Shown: positions 1 to 8,249 of the stretch, piece after piece | Layout: every line of letters begins with the position of its first letter | How positions within the stretch are numbered: the stretch's first letter is position 1 | NCBI RefSeq assembly: GCF_013385825.1 | Contig: NZ_JACAPG010000014.1 | Coordinates: forward strand, 310,001 to 374,000 | Length of the DNA: 64,000 nucleotides | Source of the DNA: Pseudomonas reactans | GTDB lineage: Bacteria; Pseudomonadota; Gammaproteobacteria; Pseudomonadales; Pseudomonadaceae | Direction of reading: 5' to 3' | The notes under the pieces: generated by a model | Databases searched by the model: none | What the model saw: the letters and a program-made list of their open reading frames with translations, nothing else | What the model was told of the DNA's origin: nothing | Made by a program: the position numbers and the translations under genes

Positions 1-1771
1 TGTCCGCCGGTGAAGTCACGCTCGTGACAATGCTGTTGGTGAGTCCCCATTCCTTGAGCGCCTCGTGCTGGGCGACATACTCGATCTTGCGCTGAGCATC
101 AGAGACGGGCGCAATGTCACCCTGCATCATCACGTCGGCATAACTCATTGTCGCCGTTACACCAGGCGCCTGCGCCTCAAGGCGGGCCACCGCCGTGCTG
201 AAGCTCACGTGAGCAGGGGAGCCGTGGGTGAGCGTCGGTGGAATGTCCTTCATCAGTAGCTCCGGCGCCTTGGAGGCCAACCGCAAATGCGCTTGGACCA
301 GTGCCCGTTCGGGAGATGAGGCCTCACGTACGCTGAAGTACAAGTGATCGGCCACACGCTGAAGCGTTTCCGATAACGGCTTGCCCTTGAGTTGTTCGCC
401 AGCCAGGTCAAAGCCCGAAATGTGTTTTTGCGGTAAAGCGCGCTGGGTAAGCGTATCGCCTGGGTTCAGGTTCAAGGCGGCCAATAACCAGTCATTGATG
501 CTGCCTTTGACTGACAGTGCCTCGAACTTGGCCTGGATCGCAGCGCCCAGTGCCTGGCCTTTGGGTGACTGGATCAGTCGATCAAGCAGTTGTCGCGGGT
601 TACGCAGCTCGGACGGTTCTATCGCAACGCCCCGCATCAATGCCTCCAGCACGCCGCCGGTGACCCCGATGTTCAGCTCACCCACATTGCCGTGCAGCAA
701 GAAAGCCAACAACTGGCGCTGGTTGTCCGCATCAAGTGGCTGAGGCCAGGACATGGCACCCCCATAGTTGCCATTGACCGGGCCTTGGGGCGCAGGTGTC
801 AGCAGGTACATTTTGAGGTTTTCTACTTCCTCAGCAGTGCCTGGAATGTTGATCCCGTGATACTCAAGAAAATCTTTGAGAGTGTTCAAGCCTGCGTCCG
901 CGCGCGCCCAGTCCTGGGTGTATGAGGAGTCGGGATGAGCCTTGAAAGGGGTCTCACTCAAATACTGGGAAAGTGTGGATGCATCCTGCGTGCCTGACTT
1001 CATGTCTTCACTTAGCGCCCCTAACCCCTTGGCGGCCTCATGACGGTCGTGGGTATTACCCAACAGCGTTTTCTGGCGATTGAGTGCGTCCTCGCTGCGT
1101 TGCTCGTGGACGCTGGAAAACGTGGGCGGTTCAAGTGCCGAAAAAGTCCTGTCCCGTTCAAGTTCGGCGGCGCGTTGTTGGAACGCGGAGGGTGAGAGAA
1201 GCATCTGCTCAAAGTAAAACTGGCCAACCAGCCTGGCCGGCGCGCGGTTGATCTCCATGGGGTTGGGCGGACTGAAAGGCACGCCTTTATTGGAGATGAT
1301 GCCGCCGGCGTCCATTAACGGCCCTCTGACCGCGCGCCACTTTGAACTCTCGTCTCCAGCCACATCCAGTGTCGCGATACCTGTGCCAAGGACCTTGATT
1401 TGAAAATTGATTTGCCCTGCACTCGGCAGTATTTTGATCGAATCGATCGCATTGTTGTCACGTCGCCACGCAATAAAATCCGGAGATTGCATGGCGTCAC
1501 CCAACTGCTTCCACCACTGGCCGAACGTGGAGTGCGCCGGGACATCAACCATAATCGCATTGTCGTTGGCGGGGACGCCTGTAAAACCGCTCAACGCCTT
1601 GCCATAGTTTTGTGCCAGTAAACTATCGCCGTTGGCACGAGACGACCCATCGCCAGCCTGAGAGGGTACGTCTGCGCGTCTGGCTTCAGAGCGTGCTTGT
1701 GTTACGGGCGCCTCAGTATGAGTGGAGAGAGGCAACAGCGAGGTGCGCGATAAACTACTCGTAATCGTCAT
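1..1771 (-). CDS. N-terminal part of a very large hypothetical protein, effector/toxin-like
   Basis: An uninterrupted frame reads from an ATG at 1771 to the left edge, giving 590 residues with no stop, so the protein continues outside the window. The first 60 residues are rich in Ser, Thr, Ala and Gln, start MTITSSLSRTSLLPLSTHTE, and have no hydrophobic signal peptide. The rest is soluble and mostly helical-looking, without a motif I can name. Residues around 250-590 resemble the long uncharacterised Pseudomonas proteins often annotated as toxin or type III effector-like (HopAC1-type); that is recollection, not a match I can prove. No clear Shine-Dalgarno precedes the ATG. No secretion genes or chaperone are visible beside it. 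The open frame is directly seen; the function is unknown. Confidence 0.75.
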   Translation of the reverse strand, partial: MTITSSLSRTSLLPLSTHTEAPVTQARSEARRADVPSQAGDGSSRANGDSLLAQNYGKALSGFTGVPANDNAIMVDVPAHSTFGQWWKQLGDAMQSPDFIAWRRDNNAIDSIKILPSAGQINFQIKVLGTGIATLDVAGDESSKWRAVRGPLMDAGGIISNKGVPFSPPNPMEINRAPARLVGQFYFEQMLLSPSAFQQRAAELERDRTFSALEPPTFSSVHEQRSEDALNRQKTLLGNTHDRHEAAKGLGALSEDMKSGTQDASTLSQYLSETPFKAHPDSSYTQDWARADAGLNTLKDFLEYHGINIPGTAEEVENLKMYLLTPAPQGPVNGNYGGAMSWPQPLDADNQRQLLAFLLHGNVGELNIGVTGGVLEALMRGVAIEPSELRNPRQLLDRLIQSPKGQALGAAIQAKFEALSVKGSINDWLLAALNLNPGDTLTQRALPQKHISGFDLAGEQLKGKPLSETLQRVADHLYFSVREASSPERALVQAHLRLASKAPELLMKDIPPTLTHGSPAHVSFSTAVARLEAQAPGVTATMSYADVMMQGDIAPVSDAQRKIEYVAQHEALKEWGLTNSIVTSVTSPAD

Positions 1772-1820
1772 GGCATTTGGGCTCGAATTTGGGAACTGAG
1801 GTCCACTGGGTACAGATTCT

Positions 1821-1837
1821 GATTACCCGTGGTAATC
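1821..1837. promoter_or_regulatory. Perfect 7-bp inverted repeat upstream of the large protein gene
   Basis: GATTACC-CGT-GGTAATC is a perfect inverted repeat with a 3-base centre. It lies about 50 bases upstream of the ATG at 1771 and about 50 bases past the histidine kinase stop. It could be a regulator binding site for the large protein gene. There is no T-run, so it does not look like an intrinsic terminator. Confidence 0.3.
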
Positions 1838-1887
1838 CTGCGTACCGCTATCCCCTTGATCGATTCCGTTCCAATACGAAAACTCTA

Positions 1888-3603
1888 TTACTCGTTGTTG
1901 CTTGGCGCCTGCAGAGGATCTGCCTCGGTGTTGTGCGCCCGTATCATTTCCCGCACCTTCGCCGTCAACAAATCAAAGGTAAACGGCTTGGTGATCAACT
2001 GCATCCCAGGGTCCAGAAAACCACCACGCACGGCCGCGTGTTCGGCATAGCCGGTGATGAACAGCACCTTAAGGTCAGGGCGGATCTGCCGGCCTATTTC
2101 GGCGAGTTGCCGACCGTTCATTCCGGGCAGGCCGACATCGCTGATCAGCAGGTCGATGCGTTGATCCGATTCGATGATCGGCACCGCAGTATCGGCGTCA
2201 CCGGCCTCGACAAAGCCATAGCCCAACTCTTTGAGCACCGCGCTGACCAATACCCGCACGGCCGGGTCGTCTTCGACGATCAACACTGTTTCTCCTGCAT
2301 TGGCGAAAGGCAGCAACGCCGCGTCAGCCGTCACATCGGCCACGATTTCCCCAATGAACCGAGGTAGAAACAGGCTGACCGTGGTGCCTTTGCCGACTTC
2401 ACTGTGAATGGTCACGTGGCCGTGGGACTGACGGGCGAACCCATAGATCATCGATAACCCCAAGCCTGTGCCCTGGCCTATGGGTTTGGTGGTGAAAAAC
2501 GGATCGAATACACGCCCCATCACACTTTCCGGAATACCGCAGCCCGTGTCGCTGACACTCAACTCGACGTAGTCACCGGGTTTCAAGGTGCCATAAGCCG
2601 CCGTGAACACGCTGTCGAGGTGGCGGTTGGTGGTTTCCACGGTGAGGCTGCCGCCGTTGGGCATGGCGTCTCGCGCATTGATCACCAGGTTGAGCAGGGC
2701 GCTTTCCAATTGATTGGGGTCGGCTTCGGCGGTCCAGAGTTGGCCGGTGAGGCGCATGTCCAGGGCGATGCTTTCGTTGATGCTGCGTTGCAGTAGCTCA
2801 CCCATCGAGGTCACCAGATGGTTGATCTCCACGGGTTTGGAATCAAGGGATTGGCGACGGGAAAACGCCAGCAACCGGTGAGTCAGGCCGGCGGCACGGT
2901 TAGCGGAGGTAACGCCGAGGTCGATCAGGCTGTCGAGGTCGTCCAGTTTGCCCCGGGACACACGCCTTCGTAGCAGCTCCAAGCTGCCGATGATACCGGT
3001 CAGCATGTTGTTGAAGTCATGGGCGATGCCGCCGGTCAACTGGCCAACCGCTTCCATCTTCTGGGATTGGCGCAAGGCATCTTCGTTGTGTCGCAGTTGG
3101 GCCGTGCGTTCTTCGACCTGTTGCTCAAGGGTCTCCAGCGTGCGTTGCAGGCGCAGTTCACTTTCGCTCAGGTCGATCAGGCGGTCGCGTGCTTCGTATT
3201 GCCGACGACGCCCGCGCAGGGCGGTGCTGACCAGGCTGATCAGCGTCACCGGATGGAACGGGCGCTCCAGGAACGTCACGTTGCCCAGCAAGCCGCTGAA
3301 CCGGGATGAACCGTTCTGTTCGCTGCCGCCGTGGTGGGTCATCAGCACGATAGGCAAGTCTGACCAGGCGGGTTGTTGGTGCAAATGCTCCAGCAGGGGG
3401 TCAAGGTCAACGCCGCGCAGTGCTTCGGCGGCGATGATCAGCAAGCCGCTGCCGTGCTCCAATGCCTCGCACAGTGTGCCCAGATCGCTGGCAATGATGC
3501 CACTGTAACCGGCCTCATTGAGCATCATCAGCGCCAGCGAACTGTCACGTCCCAGCGGCGCGAGGATGATCGCGCGCTCGGACACAGGTGTAACGACCGT
3601 CAC
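1888..3603 (-). CDS. Hybrid sensor histidine kinase / response regulator
   Basis: A 571-residue cytoplasmic protein. Residues 10-130 form a receiver-like domain that lacks the phospho-acceptor Asp (the expected position reads IIAAEAL), followed by a coiled coil (about 135-180). The HisKA box AHDFNN has His195. The HATPase domain carries NARDAMPNGG and a G box near DPFFTTKPIGQGTGLGLSM. A C-terminal receiver (about 440-560) has acidic residues in VEDDP, Asp489 in ISDVGLPGMNG, and the conserved Lys in TKPF. There are no membrane segments. The GTG start overlaps the stop of the upstream kaiC-like gene by one base (TAGTG), so the two are translationally coupled. It is probably the output or input kinase of the KaiC-like protein; its signal is unknown. 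Confidence 0.9.
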   Translation of the reverse strand: MTVVTPVSERAIILAPLGRDSSLALMMLNEAGYSGIIASDLGTLCEALEHGSGLLIIAAEALRGVDLDPLLEHLHQQPAWSDLPIVLMTHHGGSEQNGSSRFSGLLGNVTFLERPFHPVTLISLVSTALRGRRRQYEARDRLIDLSESELRLQRTLETLEQQVEERTAQLRHNEDALRQSQKMEAVGQLTGGIAHDFNNMLTGIIGSLELLRRRVSRGKLDDLDSLIDLGVTSANRAAGLTHRLLAFSRRQSLDSKPVEINHLVTSMGELLQRSINESIALDMRLTGQLWTAEADPNQLESALLNLVINARDAMPNGGSLTVETTNRHLDSVFTAAYGTLKPGDYVELSVSDTGCGIPESVMGRVFDPFFTTKPIGQGTGLGLSMIYGFARQSHGHVTIHSEVGKGTTVSLFLPRFIGEIVADVTADAALLPFANAGETVLIVEDDPAVRVLVSAVLKELGYGFVEAGDADTAVPIIESDQRIDLLISDVGLPGMNGRQLAEIGRQIRPDLKVLFITGYAEHAAVRGGFLDPGMQLITKPFTFDLLTAKVREMIRAHNTEADPLQAPSNNE

Positions 3604-5102
3604 TAGCCCATGTCCTTGAGCAGGGGCGAGCCGGCGCCCATGTAGGTGGGAATGCCGCGCAGGACACCCTGGAAGTTGTTCAACGGCTCGCCGACGGTCA
3701 TGCCACGGCTGCCGATGCGGTACTCACGAATCGTCGACTCATGGGAGCCGGTACGTTTCTTGATAATCGAGATGGCGCGGCGCACCTCGCCGATTGCCTC
3801 GAAGTAACGCAGCAGAATCACCGTATCGGCCAAGTAAGTAATATCGACTGGCGCCTGCATGTCACCGACCAGGCCGTGCTGGGCGACGGTCATGAAGGTG
3901 GCTGCGCCTCTACGGTTCAGGTACAGCAACAGCTCGTGCATATGCAGGATCAGTGCGTTCTCTTCCGGCATTGCAGCCTGATAGCCGTTGATGCTGTCGA
4001 TGACCACGGTCTTGATCCCGCCATCATCCACACAGCGCCGGACGCGGTGGGAGAACTCGCCGGGAGACAGCTCAGCAGCGTCCACTTGCTCGATCAGTAG
4101 ATTGCCGGTGGCTTGCAAGGCTGCCAGGTCGATGCCCATATTTTTCATGCGCTCGAACAGCAGGCCCAACTCTTCATCGAAGATGAACAATGCAGCCTTT
4201 TCGCCACGGGCCACGGCAGCAGCGGCGAAAATCATCGAGATCAGCGACTTGCCTGTACCGGCCGGGCCGAGGATCAGGCTGCTAGAGCCGGTCTCGATGC
4301 CACCGCCCAACAACGAATCCAGCTCGCGGATGCCACTGGTGAGCGTCTCGCGGTTGTAGCCGCCACGGTGCTCGGCCGCCACCAGGCGCGGGAACACGTG
4401 CACGCCGTCTTGCATGATGGTGAAGTCATGGAAGCCGCCACGATATTTTTGCCCGCGGTACTTCACCACGCGTACCCGACGACGTTCAGCGCCGTAGTTG
4501 GGGGTCAGTTCCTCCAGGCGAATCACCCCGTGCGCGACGCTGTGCACGGTTTTATCCAGGGACTCTGTGGTCAGGTCATCCAACAGCAGTACAGTGGCGT
4601 CATAGCGCACGAAGTAGTGCTTGATCGCCAGGATTTGCCGGCGATAACGCAACGAGCTTTGTGCCAACAAACGGATTTCGGAGAGGCTATCGATCACCAC
4701 GCGGGTCGGTTTGACCCGTTCGACCACTTCGAAAATCTGCCGCGTGGCTTCACCCAACTCCAGGTCGGAGGAGTACAGCAGGCTCTGCTGGTGCTCCGCG
4801 TTGAGCAGGCTTTCAGGCGGCGTCAGTTCGAAGATATGGATATTGTCGTCCAGGTCCCAACCGTGGGACTTGGCACCCTGGCGCAATTCTCGTTCGGTCT
4901 CCGACAGGGTGATATACAACGAGGTTTCGCCGTTTTTCGCGCCCGCTTGCAGGAAATGCAAGGCGACGGTGGTTTTACCGGTGCCGGGTTCACCTTCCAG
5001 CAGAAACAAGTGGCTGCGCGATAGCCCGCCCGAAAGAATGTCATCCAGACCTTCGATGCCGATGGCCGCTTTTTCACTGAACAGCTCGTTGGATGTAGAC
5101 AA
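3603..5102 (-). CDS. KaiC-like tandem RecA-fold ATPase
   Basis: A 499-residue protein with two KaiC domains. The first Walker A is GEPGTGKT (37-44), with catalytic Glu in ITLSETE. The second is GPAGTGKS (279-286), where the paired Glu of cyanobacterial KaiC reads Asp-Glu (FIFDEE). By alignment with the cyanobacterial STITDT segment, the Ser431/Thr432 phosphosites correspond to Thr422/Tyr423 in ITYLADT. Length is close to that of cyanobacterial KaiC. No kaiA or kaiB is nearby. A TTG start is used; GAGG lies about 8-10 bases upstream. The coupled histidine kinase downstream suggests a KaiC-kinase module for stress or timing signals; a true clock is not implied. Confidence 0.9.
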   Translation of the reverse strand: MSTSNELFSEKAAIGIEGLDDILSGGLSRSHLFLLEGEPGTGKTTVALHFLQAGAKNGETSLYITLSETERELRQGAKSHGWDLDDNIHIFELTPPESLLNAEHQQSLLYSSDLELGEATRQIFEVVERVKPTRVVIDSLSEIRLLAQSSLRYRRQILAIKHYFVRYDATVLLLDDLTTESLDKTVHSVAHGVIRLEELTPNYGAERRRVRVVKYRGQKYRGGFHDFTIMQDGVHVFPRLVAAEHRGGYNRETLTSGIRELDSLLGGGIETGSSSLILGPAGTGKSLISMIFAAAAVARGEKAALFIFDEELGLLFERMKNMGIDLAALQATGNLLIEQVDAAELSPGEFSHRVRRCVDDGGIKTVVIDSINGYQAAMPEENALILHMHELLLYLNRRGAATFMTVAQHGLVGDMQAPVDITYLADTVILLRYFEAIGEVRRAISIIKKRTGSHESTIREYRIGSRGMTVGEPLNNFQGVLRGIPTYMGAGSPLLKDMG

Positions 5103-5134
5103 GGAGTGCCCTCAGGTCACGTACAAATAGAAGA

Positions 5135-5154
5135 GCGCGCCGCCTCGGGCGCGC
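5135..5154 (-). terminator. GC-rich hairpin, possible terminator between the TPR gene and kaiC
   Basis: GCGCGCC (5135-5141) pairs with GGCGCGC (5148-5154) around a 6-base loop. Read on the minus strand it is followed by a pyrimidine-rich stretch, TCTTCTATTTG. It lies after the HEAT/TPR gene stop and before the kaiC-like start, so it could end the first transcript. The U-run is imperfect, hence modest confidence. Confidence 0.4.
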
Positions 5155-5246
5155 CATATTCACTTGACCGTAGTGGCCTTTAGCGGTTCAACGTTTCGTA
5201 AAATTTGTACAACGGTGGCTTGGGTTTACAAGTTTTTAGCCTGGAT

Positions 5247-6305
5247 CTACAGACCCTGTTGCAACGCCGGATCATCCGGATTCTGTTGCTCAAGCTGCGC
5301 CAGCAGGACCTGGACGTTCTGCAACTGACCGCTTTCCTTCCAGTAATTGATCAGCAACACCCGCGCTTTGCGATTGGCGGGGTGGCGCTGGATGATTTCT
5401 TCCAGTTGGCGCTGGGCCGCCTCCAGTTCTTCCTGGGCGTGCAGGGTGGTCGCGAGGTCGTAGCGATAATCCTGATTGTCCGGTTCAAGCTCTACCGCCT
5501 TGGACAGGCCGAGCAAGGCGTAGGGGCGCTCGCCGTGGTGCAGCAGCCACATGCCCAGGGCGTGTTGCAGGTAGGCTGACTCGGGGTGCGCAGCCAATTG
5601 GCGTGCCAGCAACTGGCGGGACTCATCGGTCTTGCCTTGTTTATCCAGCAACTCAATCTGCGCGACGACGGCTTGCAGGTTGTCTGGTTGCAGATGCATG
5701 GCTTGTTCCAGGGCATTCTGCGCTTCTGGCAACAGGGCGCTGTGGATGTACAGGCGCGCCAGTTGAATCCAGCCTTCGGCCGATTCGGGCTGGGCCTTGA
5801 GTTTCTTCACGAATTCGTCGAGGACCTGCTGCAAGGGCCCGAAGTACAGGCCCAAGGTATCGGGCGACAGGCCAAGCAGGGCATTGGCCGCGGCAAACCG
5901 CACGTCCTGCTCGGGATCGTCCAGTACCGGCCCGAGCAACAGCGTGCGTTGGCCGGTGGGCACCAGGCCGACAATGCTATGGATGGCGGCCTCACGTACC
6001 AGGGGCGACTCGCTGGCCAGGTCTTTGTCTGCCAGCTTCAGCGCTTGCGGGCTGGGATAGTTGGGCAACTCAGCATGCAACGCAGCGCGACGTTCTGGCG
6101 ACAGGTCCGGTCGGCCCAGTTGCTGGTACAGCACACGCGCAGCACCCGGCTCGCCGTTACGCGCCTGTTTCAGGGCCTTGGAGTAACCATGGGCAATAGC
6201 GGGCGCTACCGCCACCGGGGTGGAGCGAGAGAAATACCAGGTGATCAGCACAATCAACAGCAGGGCGCACAGGCCGACGAGGGAGTAACGGCGTGACTTT
6301 GACAT
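5247..6305 (-). CDS. Membrane-anchored HEAT/TPR repeat protein
   Basis: A 352-residue protein. An N-terminal membrane anchor (about residues 9-26, LVGLCALLLIVLITWYF) is followed by a HEAT-like segment (about 85-150, with ESPLVREAAIHSI and EQDVRFAAANAL), then several TPR units from about 165 to 350 (for example GWIQLARLYIHSALLPEAQ). The body is probably periplasmic and acts as a scaffold. I start it at ATG 6305, which places positive residues just ahead of the anchor; the frame can extend to a TTG at 6332. No catalytic motif is seen. The partner is unknown; a link to the neighbouring bestrophin channel cannot be shown. Confidence 0.8.
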   Translation of the reverse strand: MSKSRRYSLVGLCALLLIVLITWYFSRSTPVAVAPAIAHGYSKALKQARNGEPGAARVLYQQLGRPDLSPERRAALHAELPNYPSPQALKLADKDLASESPLVREAAIHSIVGLVPTGQRTLLLGPVLDDPEQDVRFAAANALLGLSPDTLGLYFGPLQQVLDEFVKKLKAQPESAEGWIQLARLYIHSALLPEAQNALEQAMHLQPDNLQAVVAQIELLDKQGKTDESRQLLARQLAAHPESAYLQHALGMWLLHHGERPYALLGLSKAVELEPDNQDYRYDLATTLHAQEELEAAQRQLEEIIQRHPANRKARVLLINYWKESGQLQNVQVLLAQLEQQNPDDPALQQGL

Positions 6306-6375
6306 GCAGGCGTCCGAAAGCGTGGGCAGCAAAGTCGTCAGCTTCGGTCAGACCACGGCAGGTGTCAAACCCGCA

Positions 6376-7269
6376 TCAGGTCAGTACGTATTCCACAGGC
6401 TCCAGGGGCGGCGGCAGGTCGGTTTCGCCGAGGGCCGCCAATACTTCACGCTCCAGGGTGCGCAGGAGGGCATTGCAGGGTAGGTCGTTTTCGTCAAAGC
6501 CGAACGGGTCTTCCAGGTCATCACCGATTTCATCGAGGCCGAAAAACGTGTAGCTCACGATGGCGGTAAACACCGGCGTCAGCCAGCCCAGTGGTTCGGC
6601 CATGGCAAATGGCAGCAAGATGCAGAACAGGTAAATGGTGCGATGCAGCAGCAGCGTATAGGGGAAGGGCAGCGGCGTGCTCTTGATCCGCTCGCAGGAC
6701 GCCTGCACCTGGCTGAGGCTGACCAGGCGCGCCTCCCACTGTGTGTAGCGCCATTCACTGATCACGCCTTGCTCAGCTAATACGGAAAATCGAGCACCGA
6801 CCTGTTGCAGCACGTTATCGGGCAAGTTGGGGTGGCTGGCCTGGACCTGACTCCACGGCTTGATGGCCAGGGCTTCATCTTCATGGCGCAGCCGGGCGAC
6901 CAGGCCATGGGCGAAGCCGCACACGCTGCGCAGCAAACCCGCACGCTCGGCCGGATCCTGCAGCACCTGGGTTTCGCGAATCAACGAGCGCACGTCGATG
7001 ATCATCTGCCCCAGTTGCTTGCGGCCCTCCCACCAGCGGTCATAGCAGGCGTTGTTGCGAAAGCTCATGAAGATCGACAGCGACAGCCCGAGCAAGGTGA
7101 ACGGCGTGGCATTGACCTTGGAGAAATACGCCGGGTGCAGGGTTTCCACCAGCACAATCACCGAGGCCAGCAGCGTAACCAGCAAACTGCGCAGGGCGAT
7201 GCGTTTGGCTATCGAACCCTTGAGGGAAAACAGGATACCCAGGAGGTTGGGTTTGGGTCGGACTATCAT
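6376..7269 (-). CDS. Bestrophin-family anion channel (YneE/UPF0187)
   Basis: A 297-residue inner-membrane protein with the bestrophin signature FRNNACYDRWWEGRK (about 71-85), where NAxYxRWWEGRK-type residues line the pore region. Hydrophobic helices lie near 30-60 and 205-250, and an acidic DEIGDDLEDPFG motif (about 251-262) is typical of the family. Bacterial homologues form pentameric ion channels. It starts at ATG 7269 and ends 70 bases before the HEAT/TPR gene on the same strand. The ion carried here is unknown. Confidence 0.9.
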   Translation of the reverse strand: MIVRPKPNLLGILFSLKGSIAKRIALRSLLVTLLASVIVLVETLHPAYFSKVNATPFTLLGLSLSIFMSFRNNACYDRWWEGRKQLGQMIIDVRSLIRETQVLQDPAERAGLLRSVCGFAHGLVARLRHEDEALAIKPWSQVQASHPNLPDNVLQQVGARFSVLAEQGVISEWRYTQWEARLVSLSQVQASCERIKSTPLPFPYTLLLHRTIYLFCILLPFAMAEPLGWLTPVFTAIVSYTFFGLDEIGDDLEDPFGFDENDLPCNALLRTLEREVLAALGETDLPPPLEPVEYVLT

Positions 7270-7367
7270 TCAGGGGCGGGCTTCTGGGATGGCGCAGCCC
7301 ATCAGATTAGAAGCCTGCAGTGTGCCCGTCCAATCGCTTAGGCTGACCGGTTGATCGGCGGAGTCGA

Positions 7368-7386
7368 TGACTGGCCAAACCAGTCA
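7368..7386. promoter_or_regulatory. Inverted repeat upstream of the acyl-CoA operon
   Basis: TGACTGG-CCAAA-CCAGTCA is a perfect 7-bp inverted repeat in the 200-base gap between the bestrophin gene and the fad-type operon, about 85 bases upstream of the first ATG. It is a plausible operator for the operon. No dedicated regulator gene is adjacent. Confidence 0.35.
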
Positions 7387-7469
7387 GGCAGGTTGAGGGC
7401 TTTGACCATTGCCGCGGTGGTGCTCTGGGGCGACTATTTCGACGATTCGGACTGTTAAAGAGAATAACA

Positions 7470-8237
7470 ATGCAGATTGAAAACAAGATCTTCCTGGTCA
7501 GCGGCGGCGCTTCCGGCCTGGGTGCGGCCACCGCTGAAATGCTCGTAGCGGCAGGCGCCAAGGTAATGCTGGTAGACCTCAACGCCGATGCCGTGGCGGC
7601 CAAGGCCCAGCAGTTGGGCGAGAATGCCCGCAGCGCCGTGGCGGACATCAGCCAGGAAGCGGCTGCCGAAGCCGCCGTACAAGCCACCGTTGCAGCCTTT
7701 GGCGGGTTGCATGGGCTGGTGAACTGCGCCGGCGTGGTGCGTGGCGAAAAAATCCTCGGCAAGAACGGCCCCCACGGCTTGGCCAGCTTTGCCCAGGTGA
7801 TCAACGTCAACCTGATCGGCAGCTTCAACCTTTTGCGCCTGGCGGCTGCCGCCATTGCCGAAACCGAGGCGAATGCCGACGGTGAACGCGGTGTGATCAT
7901 CAATACTGCCTCTGTCGCCGCGTTTGACGGGCAGATCGGTCAGGCCGCGTATTCCGCGTCCAAGGGCGCTATCGCCAGCCTCACCCTGCCGGCCGCACGC
8001 GAACTGGCGCGGTTTGGTATCCGCGTCATGACCATCGCTCCAGGTATTTTCGAGACGCCGATGATGGCCGGCATGACCCCTGAGGTCCGCGATTCCCTGG
8101 CGGCTGGCGTGCCATTCCCGCCACGCCTGGGCAAACCTGCCGAATACGCCGCGCTGGTGCGGCACATCATTGAAAACAGCATGCTCAATGGCGAGGTGAT
8201 CCGTCTCGACGGCGCCTTGCGCATGGCCGCCAAGTAA
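7470..8237 (+). CDS. fadB2x: 3-hydroxyacyl-CoA dehydrogenase type II (SDR), FadB2x-like
   Basis: A 255-residue short-chain dehydrogenase. The NAD-binding motif is SGGASGLG (11-18), and the catalytic set is Ser148, Tyr161 and Lys165 (YSASK). The sequence is of the type 10 17-beta-HSD / 2-methyl-3-hydroxybutyryl-CoA dehydrogenase kind. It is the first gene of a four-gene operon whose order matches the fadB2x-fadAx-fadE2x-fadB1x genes of P. putida. It likely oxidises 3-hydroxy-(2-methyl)acyl-CoA with NAD+. The start has AAAGAG upstream. The acyl-CoA synthetase gene that precedes this set in P. putida is absent here. Confidence 0.88.
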   Translation: MQIENKIFLVSGGASGLGAATAEMLVAAGAKVMLVDLNADAVAAKAQQLGENARSAVADISQEAAAEAAVQATVAAFGGLHGLVNCAGVVRGEKILGKNGPHGLASFAQVINVNLIGSFNLLRLAAAAIAETEANADGERGVIINTASVAAFDGQIGQAAYSASKGAIASLTLPAARELARFGIRVMTIAPGIFETPMMAGMTPEVRDSLAAGVPFPPRLGKPAEYAALVRHIIENSMLNGEVIRLDGALRMAAK

Positions 8238-8249
8238 GGAGAACTTTCC

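Noticed and set aside
1888..5102. A complete circadian clock
   Set aside because: No kaiA or kaiB is present and the KaiC phosphosites differ, so only a KaiC-kinase pair is supported.
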